Assembly: GCF_013385175.1 (NCBI RefSeq)
Contig: NZ_JABZEO010000001.1
Location: forward strand, 372,001-436,000
Direction: 5' to 3'
Source: Allochromatium humboldtianum
GTDB taxonomy: Bacteria > Pseudomonadota > Gammaproteobacteria > Chromatiales > Chromatiaceae
DNA length: 64,000 nucleotides
The notes under the pieces are model-generated. The model saw nothing but the letters and a program-made list of their open reading frames with translations. It ran no database searches and had not been told where the DNA came from. The translations under genes and the position numbers were made by a program. Positions 7,886 through 13,162 of the stretch are shown in pieces; position 1 is the first letter of the stretch; each line of letters begins with the position of its first letter.

Positions 7886-7926
7886 GGCGCTTAGCTCTCG
7901 GTGCTTGGATCTTGGCGCTTAGGCGG
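7885..7926. repeat. Heptanucleotide repeat array C (6 units)
   Basis: Six units: tggcgct, tagctct, cggtgct, tggatct, tggcgct, taggcgg. It lies immediately upstream of the leftward zinc-ribbon start at 7885. Confidence 0.85.
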
Positions 7927-8110
7927 GCCGATGACGGTTCGCGCTCAGCTTGCTTTACAGCCGCTCTGAACCTAACCTTTGGGTTAAACAAAAAGAACAA
8001 CCGTTGTCAAGTCGGAAACCACTACATCTAGTGCATTCCCGATTAGCAACGTACTACGGAGACCGTGCCGCGACTGTCGCGTGCCATCCCTAACACGCGC
8101 GAGGCTCACC

Positions 8111-8305
8111 ATGAACCGCTCAGAAGCCGCCCAAAACATCTGGGAGATGCGTCGATTTCGGCGCGAGGTCACAGCCTCACCCGAAGCCGCCCGCCAAGCC
8201 TTGAAAGAGGCTGGTATCATGACTGAAGACGGTCATATCGCTGATCCCTACAAACCCCTGTTCAAACGCCAGCCCACCGGATGTACGGAAGAAGTCCAAG
8301 TCTAG
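8111..8305 (+). CDS. Small hypothetical protein (64 aa)
   Basis: 64 residues from the ATG at 8111 (an upstream in-frame ATG at 8081 is less likely). Two amphipathic helices, AAQNIWEMRRFRREV and PEAARQALKEAG, are followed by MTEDGHIADPYKPLF. The ending resembles short proteins found next to toxin-antitoxin or mobile-element genes, but I cannot name a family. It faces the HigA-type gene convergently, with stop codons about 10 bases apart. Function unknown. Confidence 0.5.
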   Translation: MNRSEAAQNIWEMRRFRREVTASPEAARQALKEAGIMTEDGHIADPYKPLFKRQPTGCTEEVQV

Positions 8306-8315
8306 TATTCGGGTT

Positions 8316-8609
8316 TCACGCCGCCACATGCCGAATCACCGGACTAGGACGCGGACGCTGCTCGGCCTGCCAGAGATCATATGCCAACTGTCCCTTGAGC
8401 CAACTTTCAGCGCTCGGTCCATCCAACCAGGCTTCCAGCCGTAACGCCAGATCAACACTGATCGCCGCTTTCCCATTCAAAACTCTCGAAAGCGTCACGC
8501 GATTGATACCCAACTCCTGAGCCGCCTGCGTCACGGTCAACCCAAGCGCCGGTAAGACATCCTCACGCAACGTCTCGCCAGGATGCGGCGGATTATGCAT
8601 TCTCGTCAT
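8316..8609 (-). CDS. higA: HigA-family antitoxin (XRE helix-turn-helix), orphan
   Basis: 97 residues. The opening NPPHPGETLREDVLPALG is the hallmark of HigA addiction-module antitoxins. The XRE helix-turn-helix follows (VTQAAQELGINRVTLSRVL), then the C-terminal LALRLEAWLDG. I chose the ATG at 8609 because AAGGGG lies about 8 bases upstream; an upstream TTG (8615) and an internal ATG (8600) are alternatives. HigA binds its operon promoter and neutralises the RNase HigB. The usual upstream higB is missing: the upstream sequence contains a heptamer array and no toxin frame. It is therefore an orphan antitoxin or regulator. Confidence 0.88.
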   Translation of the reverse strand: MTRMHNPPHPGETLREDVLPALGLTVTQAAQELGINRVTLSRVLNGKAAISVDLALRLEAWLDGPSAESWLKGQLAYDLWQAEQRPRPSPVIRHVAA

Positions 8610-8639
8610 ACTCAAACCCCTTCTTGTCTGCGACGTGCA

Positions 8640-8667
8640 TAGCGCTTAGCTCTCGGCGCTTGGGGCG
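8640..8667. repeat. Heptanucleotide repeat array D (4 units)
   Basis: tagcgct, tagctct, cggcgct, tggggcg. It sits between higA and the toxin-antitoxin pair, where an upstream higB would be expected. The rest of 8616-8803 shows no gene. Confidence 0.75.
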
Positions 8668-8803
8668 GGGGCATCCTTGATGCTGACCCTCCGCGCCTCA
8701 CCTCAACGCTCCGCTCGCCAGTCCGCTGGCGTCGAGCGCGGCGCGGAGATGGAGCGGCTCAAGCGCGAGTAAAACCTGAGCGAGTCGTGGCGGCGCCGGG
8801 CCT

Positions 8804-9115
8804 TCAGCGGCACGTCACTACCAACTCCTTACCGCAGGCGTTGACGTACTTGCGCAGTGTGGCTAGCGATGGCGAAGGCTTGCCGGTGGCAAGCGCGCGC
8901 TCCAGGCGGGCCACGGCGGGTGCCTGGGTGCCCATGCGCTCAGCCACCTGCGCCTGGGTCAGGCCAGCGGCGCGGCGGGCATTGAGGACGATGTCCAGCC
9001 AGAAGAACTCTTCGCGTTCCAGGCGCTCGTATTCGGCGCGAACCTCGGGGTCGCTCAACATTTTCGCGATCATTTCATCGTGCGTCATGGTCGGTGGGGT
9101 GCGCTCAGGATTCAC
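8804..9115 (-). CDS. XRE-family antitoxin of a HigB/HigA-type pair
   Basis: 103 residues. An N-terminal helical region (MIAKMLSDPEVRAEYERLE) is followed by a complete XRE helix-turn-helix (LTQAQVAERMGTQAPAVARLE) and a short C-terminal helix. This is the usual layout of antitoxins paired with Gp49-like HigB toxins. The GTG start at 9115 is supported by the strong ribosome site AAGGAGGT five bases upstream; a later ATG at 9088 has none. It overlaps the toxin gene by 11 bases, so the two are translated together. It likely autoregulates the operon and neutralises the toxin. Confidence 0.88.
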   Translation of the reverse strand: MNPERTPPTMTHDEMIAKMLSDPEVRAEYERLEREEFFWLDIVLNARRAAGLTQAQVAERMGTQAPAVARLERALATGKPSPSLATLRKYVNACGKELVVTCR

Positions 9116-9434
9116 GTTTCACCTCCTTCAAACGGGCTTCAGCAATCCGGCGCTCGCGCGGCGGGGTCTTCTCCGACTTCTTTACGAAGCTGTGCAGCAT
9201 CACGATGCGCCGACCGATCAGGGTGCAATAGAACACGCGAGCGATGCCTTCGGCGCCCTTCATCCGCAGTTCAAACAAGCCATCGCCGAAGGCTTTGGTG
9301 TGCGGCTCGCCCAGATTGGGGCCGTTCTCCCGCATCCGCTGGGAATAGCTGATATAGCGCGCCTGCAACGTCGGCGGCAGCGCCAGGATCTCGGCCGCAA
9401 CGGCATCGCTGTAGTAGTCGATGGTGTAGGTCAC
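9105..9434 (-). CDS. RelE/HigB-type toxin (phage Gp49-like family)
   Basis: 109 residues. The pattern DYYSDAVAAEILALP, then GLFELRMKG, IARVFYC and IVMLHSFVKKSEKTP, ending in a basic helix, is that of the HigB/Gp49-like ribosome-dependent mRNA interferases. The key HSFxKKSxKTP motif is intact. The start is a GTG at 9434 with no obvious ribosome site; the upstream sequence is a C-rich run, so initiation may be weak, which suits a toxin. It precedes its antitoxin, with overlap. It probably stabilises the prophage or acts in phage exclusion. Confidence 0.88.
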   Translation of the reverse strand: MTYTIDYYSDAVAAEILALPPTLQARYISYSQRMRENGPNLGEPHTKAFGDGLFELRMKGAEGIARVFYCTLIGRRIVMLHSFVKKSEKTPPRERRIAEARLKEVKRES

Positions 9435-9492
9435 GGGGGGAGTATAACAAATCTGTTAAGCCTTGCCCGCTTGACCCTAAGCGCAAAGTGCA

Positions 9493-9513
9493 TAGCTCTC
9501 GGCGCTTGGTGCT
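9493..9513. repeat. Heptanucleotide repeat array E (3 units)
   Basis: tagctct, cggcgct, tggtgct. Short array upstream of the toxin gene. The remainder of 9435-9629 holds no gene that I can support. A run of short direct motifs (gacgttgc/ggtacgttgcgac) occurs at 9542-9590. Confidence 0.7.
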
Positions 9514-9629
9514 CCGTCCCTGGAGCAGGTGTGGGCCTTTGGACGTTGCGACAGTGTGACGTTGCACTTGGTACGTTGCGACGGTGTTGCCCGGTTTGAC
9601 TCCTCGGGCGGGGAGGGTAGTGCTGTGCG

Positions 9630-9839
9630 CTAGGCGCCAAGCGCCTGGACGACGAGCGTGTCCGGTTTATCGATGAACCAGGTATCTCGGGAGAAGGTCA
9701 GGGTGGCATCTTCCAGGTCGAAGGTGCCGAGATCGAGTGCCCGGCTCGTAGCGACGGCTGCGAGCTCACGGTCGGGGTAGCTTTCGAGACAGGCGTTGTG
9801 GATCAAGGTACGGGCGGTGAGCGCTGAGATCGGGGTCAT
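9630..9839 (-). CDS. Small hypothetical protein, paralogue of its neighbour
   Basis: 69 residues. It aligns along its length with the upstream 66-residue protein: TARTLIHNACLES against TARILIQTWWMHE, followed by a helix and by a C-terminal strand pattern ending in DTWFIDKPD against DGDWYLSDPQ. The two genes overlap by ATGA and are co-translated. The last residues (QALGA) and the stop codon are encoded by heptamer-type sequence. I do not recognise a family. The pair looks like a recent tandem duplication of a small phage early gene. Confidence 0.6.
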   Translation of the reverse strand: MTPISALTARTLIHNACLESYPDRELAAVATSRALDLGTFDLEDATLTFSRDTWFIDKPDTLVVQALGA

Positions 9840-10036
9840 GCGCGGTTCTCCTGGGGGTCTGAGAGGTACCAGTCCCCGTCAACGAGCTTGAGCGTAGCGC
9901 TTGCGCCGAGCTCGCAGTAGCCAGCGGCTAAGGACTCTTCGGTCAGCCGAATGGCTTCGGTCTCGTTCTGGGTCTCGTGCATCCACCAAGTCTGGATGAG
10001 GATGCGTGCTGTTGGCAGGCTGATCTTTCCGGTCAT
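9836..10036 (-). CDS. Small hypothetical protein, paralogue of its neighbour
   Basis: 66 residues from an ATG at 10036 preceded by GGAG nine bases upstream. An N-terminal helix (TARILIQTWWMHETQNE) leads to a middle helix (EAIRLTEESLAAG) and a terminal hairpin (ATLKLVDGDWYLSD). Its order of elements matches the downstream gene, with which it overlaps by four bases (ATGA). Function unknown. It lies next to the GTTAC-rich block at 10138-10437 and may be controlled from there. Confidence 0.6.
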   Translation of the reverse strand: MTGKISLPTARILIQTWWMHETQNETEAIRLTEESLAAGYCELGASATLKLVDGDWYLSDPQENRA

Positions 10037-10137
10037 TGGCTTGACTCCGGGGTCTTGGGGTTTAGGGCAAAGCGCTGAAGGCTGAGATGGTGACCGTGCG
10101 GGTTTTCCACAGTTCGCAGGTGTCGACGGCGATTGGA

Positions 10138-10437
10138 GCGTTACGCGGACTGTTACTGGGGCGTAACAGGCGTAACGCTTTCCACCTCAGTATCCTACTG
10201 TTTTGGTAAGAGTTGCGTTACGGATGTTACGGACTTGACTGGAGCTGTCACGAAGAGCGTAACGGCCTAAGTTGTTGTTTTTTATTGGTCTTATTTTGTT
10301 TGTTTCATTGTTACACTTTTTTTAGATTGAGCTGTGAAACAAGGTTTGTATTTTTAAGGGTTCGCGGGGTAGCAAAAAAATGCAAAAAAACAAAAAATAT
10401 AAATACGGAAGCGAAACCTCGGAAAAAACGTAACACC
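10138..10437. promoter_or_regulatory. GTTAC/GTAAC iteron-like cluster with AT-rich core
   Basis: Nine occurrences of GTTAC or its complement in 300 bases: 10138 (GCGTTACGC), 10151 (TGTTACTG), 10161 (GCGTAACAG), 10170 (GCGTAACGC), 10215 (GCGTTACGG), 10225 (TGTTACGG), 10257 (GCGTAACGG), 10309 (TGTTACAC) and 10429 (CGTAACACC). Between the last copies is a strongly AT-rich stretch (10270-10420) with A-tracts. No plausible gene lies in 10037-10485. Iterons beside an AT-rich segment are typical of replication origins or multi-site operators, so it could be a phage origin or an early control region. Confidence 0.5.
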
Positions 10438-10485
10438 GAAACAGGGCGGCGTTGACGTTGACGCTTCGCGTGTGGGGACCGCGCT

Positions 10486-10608
10486 ATGCACTTATACACC
10501 CGCTATCTCGACGAGGTGTTTGAGCGGCAGCGTCAGAATGAAGACGCCTGGAGGGAGGCCAACTCGCCGCCGTTGAACCCCTTCGGCGACGACGAAGACG
10601 GCTGGTAG
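10486..10608 (+). CDS. Micro-protein of 40 aa
   Basis: ATG at 10486, stop TAG at 10606-10608. The peptide is HLYTRYLDEVFERQRQNED followed by AWREANSPPLNPFGDDEDGW: an amphipathic helix, a Pro-rich bend and an acidic tail. The composition looks protein-like, and the gene fits between the AT-rich block and a rho-independent terminator 60 bases downstream. Too short to assign a family; it is a candidate phage regulatory peptide. Confidence 0.4.
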   Translation: MHLYTRYLDEVFERQRQNEDAWREANSPPLNPFGDDEDGW

Positions 10609-10623
10609 CCACCCCATTCGCCG

Positions 10624-10658
10624 AGCGCCTGGCTCGGAGCGCTTGGAGCCTGGGGTCT
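10624..10658. repeat. Heptanucleotide repeat array (5 units)
   Basis: agcgcct, ggctcgg, agcgctt, ggagcct, ggggtct: degenerate but in 7-bp register. It lies between the 40-aa gene and the terminator. Confidence 0.6.
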
Positions 10659-10667
10659 GAAACGCCA

Positions 10668-10691
10668 AAACCCCGCACGATGGCGGGGTTC
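10668..10691. terminator. Bidirectional intrinsic terminator
   Basis: AACCCCGC-ACGATG-GCGGGGTT, a perfect 8-bp stem. It lies between the rightward 40-aa gene and the leftward gene ending at 10702, so it can serve both. The flanking A run (CCAAAA) gives a T tract for leftward transcripts. Confidence 0.75.
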
Positions 10692-10701
10692 TGGGGGGCG
10701 G

Positions 10702-11517
10702 TTAGGTCCAATCCTCCTCAGCTCTCAGGGTGGCGAGCTGGGCGAGGGCGCTGATGGGGTCGCGGGCGATCCGCAGCGCTGACTTCTTGGCCGAGTCGAT
10801 CGCGCCCTGGTAGAGCTCCGCGAAGTCCTGCGGCGCGTCGACGTCGTATGGGCTGGTGTCGCTCCCGATCTCGGCGCTGGGCAGGTGGCGGGCGACGACC
10901 TGCATCGCCAGCCGGATCGTCTCCGCCGTGCGCTGGAGGTTGCGGGTTGCGCTCTGGGCCAGCAGGCTCTTCACCGTCGCCTCGGGCAGACCGCTGACGC
11001 TCGCCATCGTCTTGAGCGTCGTGTCGTCGGCCTGCTGCTTGCCCTGCTCAGACGTCAGCATGGACGTGAAGGTGTCCTTGAGCGGTTGCGGCTTGTACCC
11101 GTGCTGGGCCAGCAGGTTGCGGACGGTCAGCCATTTCCCCAGACTGACCTCGGGCGCTTCCTCCTGCTCCAGCCCAAACGCCTCCAGCGCTTCGAGCTCA
11201 TCGGCCTCGGCCTGAAGCGACGTCATCAGGTCATTGAGGCCGTCGACGCCCTTGGACGCCAGCTCCTGCTCCTGGCGCAACTTGCTGGCCAGTCGCATGG
11301 AGAAGCGGACGACGCGCCCGTTGACCTTCGCCATGAGCGCAAAGCCCGTGAGCTGCTTTACGTCGTCCTCGGCCTCGCACGCCCTGATAAGCGCCTTCTG
11401 GGCCAGGTCGCTGCTCTGGCGCTCGGCCTCCATCATGCTGCGCCCTTCGGCCATCGCCTCCATCCGAGTCATCAGGCTGTCCAGCGCGGCGGCTTTGGTG
11501 CTGATTTCGTTCGACAT
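10702..11517 (-). CDS. Helical phage-associated hypothetical protein (271 aa)
   Basis: Starts at the ATG at 11517 with GGAG eight bases upstream; the open frame continues further only through repeat sequence. The protein is almost wholly alpha-helical: an N-terminal coiled-coil-like half (AALDSLMTRMEAMAEGR and the stretch around QEQELASKG), then an acidic middle and a globular C-terminal half with SVSGLPEATVKSLLAQSA and an Ala-rich end. No catalytic motif is seen. It is the largest leftward gene of the prophage early side, and two smaller leftward genes are upstream. A role in phage DNA metabolism or regulation is possible but unproven. Confidence 0.65.
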   Translation of the reverse strand: MSNEISTKAAALDSLMTRMEAMAEGRSMMEAERQSSDLAQKALIRACEAEDDVKQLTGFALMAKVNGRVVRFSMRLASKLRQEQELASKGVDGLNDLMTSLQAEADELEALEAFGLEQEEAPEVSLGKWLTVRNLLAQHGYKPQPLKDTFTSMLTSEQGKQQADDTTLKTMASVSGLPEATVKSLLAQSATRNLQRTAETIRLAMQVVARHLPSAEIGSDTSPYDVDAPQDFAELYQGAIDSAKKSALRIARDPISALAQLATLRAEEDWT

Positions 11518-11540
11518 TGCTCTAACTCCAGTTGATTGAT

Positions 11541-11566
11541 CGCGCCGATGATTACGATTCGGCGCG
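11541..11566. promoter_or_regulatory. Inverted repeat upstream of the 271-aa gene
   Basis: CGCGCCGA-TGATTACGAT-TCGGCGCG, perfect 8-bp arms with a 10-bp spacer, 24 bases before the ATG at 11517. It is a candidate operator for a dimeric regulator or an mRNA hairpin near the ribosome site. Confidence 0.5.
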
Positions 11567-11625
11567 TTTGTAATACCTATTTGCCTGCGCGGGCGTATGT
11601 ACATTGCACCTACACCCGCGCGCCA

Positions 11626-11737
11626 AGCTCCAAGCTCCAAGCCCCTCGAACCAGGCGCCTCGCTCCAGGCACCTGGCACCGAGCGCCTAGTACCGAGCGC
11701 TGGGCGACAAGTCCCTAGGTCCGAGCACCAGGCGCAC
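11626..11737. repeat. Heptanucleotide repeat array F (16 units, longest)
   Basis: Sixteen consecutive units keep exact 7-bp register over 112 bases: agctcca, agctcca, agcccct, cgaacca, ggcgcct, cgctcca, ggcacct, ggcaccg, agcgcct, agtaccg, agcgctg, ggcgaca, agtccct, aggtccg, agcacca, ggcgcac. The consensus on this strand is AGCRCCA. The individual units are diverged, but length and phase are strictly kept. The array encodes the C-terminus and stop of the leftward gene at 11687. Confidence 0.92.
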
Positions 11738-11860
11738 CCAGGCGGGTTCAGCGTCCGGCCTGTGGGTCTTGCGCAGCAGCCAAGCGCGCTTGTACTGGGC
11801 CTCTGGGCTCTCGAAGCGCTGGGCCTTGTAGGCGTACCGCTCTGTGCGTGGCAGGTTCAT
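11687..11860 (-). CDS. Small basic protein with repeat-encoded C-terminus (57 aa)
   Basis: 57 residues from the ATG at 11860, which overlaps the stop of the upstream gene (ATGA). The first 40 residues (PRTERYAYKAQRFESPEAQ, then YKRAWLLRKTHRPDAEP) are basic and non-repetitive and look like a genuine small protein. The last 17 (VRLVLGPRDLSPSARY) and the stop come from heptamer array F, so the array has replaced or extended the original end. No family recognised. Confidence 0.5.
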   Translation of the reverse strand: MNLPRTERYAYKAQRFESPEAQYKRAWLLRKTHRPDAEPAWVRLVLGPRDLSPSARY

Positions 11861-12090
11861 GCCGCGTCCTCCTCGATGAACAGGTCACCGAAGCCGAGCA
11901 CCAAGCGCTCAGCGGCCACGGCGAGCTCCTGGTCCTCGGGCTCAGGGCGAAGCTCGACGGCGTCGTTGAGGTCGCCGATGAGCGCGTCGGCCTCGTCGAC
12001 CTCGATCGCACCGGCATCGAGGAGCTGGGTGATGTGCTCGGCGGTCATCCCGCTGAGGCGCGCAAACAGGCGGATGTCGTCAAAGTTCAT
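11857..12090 (-). CDS. Small acidic hypothetical protein (77 aa)
   Basis: ATG at 12090 with GGAGG nine bases upstream. The sequence NFDDIRLFARLSGMTAEHI, then a string of acidic helices (EVDEADALIGDLNDAVEL), makes a compact, strongly acidic helical protein. Such small acidic proteins are common in phage early regions, as DNA mimics or adaptors, but I see no specific anti-restriction or DNA-mimic signature. It is translationally coupled to the downstream 57-aa gene. Function unknown. Confidence 0.6.
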   Translation of the reverse strand: MNFDDIRLFARLSGMTAEHITQLLDAGAIEVDEADALIGDLNDAVELRPEPEDQELAVAAERLVLGFGDLFIEEDAA

Positions 12091-12169
12091 GGCACTAAGC
12101 CTCCAGACTGGTTGAACGCCGCCCGGACCATTCCGAGCGACACGAACCGAGCCAATGAGCGAAGCGCGA

Positions 12170-12218
12170 CGAACCCAGCACCCAGCACCAAGCACCAAGC
12201 ACGAGGCGCTAGGGACGA
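12170..12218. repeat. Heptanucleotide repeat array G (7 units)
   Basis: cgaaccc, agcaccc, agcacca, agcacca, agcacga, ggcgcta, gggacga. It contains the two most regular neighbouring units of the family (agcacca agcacca). Confidence 0.85.
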
Positions 12219-12270
12219 GGACATGACAGGGAAGACGCTTGAAGACAGAAACAAGAAGACGCGCCATCGC

Positions 12271-12340
12271 TAGGCGCTGAGCCGCCAGAGCCCGGCGCTG
12301 AGCGCGCGGCGCCCGGCGCGAGGGGCGAGGCGCGAGGTCG
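12271..12340. repeat. Heptanucleotide repeat array H (10 units)
   Basis: Ten units in register with a GC-richer variant: taggcgc, tgagccg, ccagagc, ccggcgc, tgagcgc, gcggcgc, ccggcgc, gaggggc, gaggcgc, gaggtcg. Confidence 0.8.
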
Positions 12341-12535
12341 CAGGAAACTAGGGTCCAGTCAGGCCGTTCCCGGATTCGGAAGTCCGCGCTGGCGCGTGAG
12401 TTCTGGGTGACACGCCCGAAAAATCCACCCTGGGTAGGAAACGCAGAGGCGGACGGAGCCCAAAAAATTTTTCAAAAATTTTCCGCCGCCTACACGCCTT
12501 GCAGCCCCGTACCAAGCACTCCCTACAATGCGCGG

Positions 12536-13162
12536 ATGGCGAAGAAACCCGTCCCCGTCGATACGTTTTCCGATACCGAGCTCGAAGCGCTCAGCACCGA
12601 GCGCGAGGCCGATGAGCTGGGCGCCCTGTGGGCGCGCCTGTCGGTCAAGCAGCAGCAGTTTCTGACGCACCGGTTGGCGGGCATGACGATCGATGAGGCA
12701 TCCAAGCGCCTCGGCTGGTCTCTGTCGATGGGCAAGCAGATGTCGACCAACCCGCTGATCAAGCGGTACATGCAGGTCGCCACCCGGCGCGCGGTGCGAA
12801 GAACCATGCTCACGCGCGAGGACGTCATCCACGGACTCCTGGATGCGGTGGATTCGGCCGGAAGCTCGGCGGATCTGACCCAGGCGTGGCGCGAGATCGG
12901 ACGGTTGATCGGGGCCTATGAGCCGGAGAAGGTCGACGTCACCGTGACGGTGGCGGATCTCGATCCGCAGCGGCTCTCATCGATGTCGACCCATGAGCTG
13001 CTGAAGATGACCCAGGTCGATGGGGTCTATGTCGTGGACGCCGAGGACGATCCCGCGCGCCAAGACTACGCGCTACTTCGCGAGGCGCTGGCGCCTCCCA
13101 CTCCGCTCCAAGCGCTCGGCGCTGAGATCGAGGAGGCCGAGTATCGGGATGTCGAAGCGTAA
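12536..13162 (+). CDS. Terminase small subunit-like protein
   Basis: 208 residues from the ATG at 12536. Residues 30-75 (RLSVKQQQFLTHRLAGMTI, then SKRLGWSLSMGKQM) form a helix-turn-helix of the type used by small terminases to recognise packaging DNA. A helical oligomerisation region follows (TREDVIHGLLDAVDSAGSS, then EIGRLIGAYEPEKVDV), as in terminase-small families. It overlaps the large terminase by 14 bases. The C-terminal end (TPLQALGAEIEE) is encoded over a heptamer-like stretch (13108-13128). Assignment rests on the HTH and the position before the large subunit. Confidence 0.75.
   Translation: MAKKPVPVDTFSDTELEALSTEREADELGALWARLSVKQQQFLTHRLAGMTIDEASKRLGWSLSMGKQMSTNPLIKRYMQVATRRAVRRTMLTREDVIHGLLDAVDSAGSSADLTQAWREIGRLIGAYEPEKVDVTVTVADLDPQRLSSMSTHELLKMTQVDGVYVVDAEDDPARQDYALLREALAPPTPLQALGAEIEEAEYRDVEA

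Larger units (their letters stand above)
12091..12535. promoter_or_regulatory. Divergent control region between leftward early and rightward late genes
   Basis: This 445-base gap separates leftward small genes from the rightward structural operon. It holds two heptamer arrays (12170-12218 and 12271-12340) and, at about 12461-12482, an AT dyad (AAAAAATTTTTCAAAAATTTT). Promoters for both directions should lie here, but I cannot assign -35/-10 boxes with confidence. No repressor gene is present. Confidence 0.4.

Noticed and set aside
10468-10711. Leftward 75-codon frame over the terminator region
   Set aside because: Arg-rich antisense frame over a hairpin and the 40-aa gene; no support.
7464-12273. 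Many overlapping open frames on both strands in the early region
   Set aside because: Heptamer arrays lack stops in all six frames, so long antisense frames are expected. They encode only QAPST- or LGAWC-type repeats and have no independent domain.
7583-12340. Repeat arrays as possible CRISPR loci
   Set aside because: Units are 7 bp, contiguous and diverged; there are no spacers of 30 or so bases and no cas genes.
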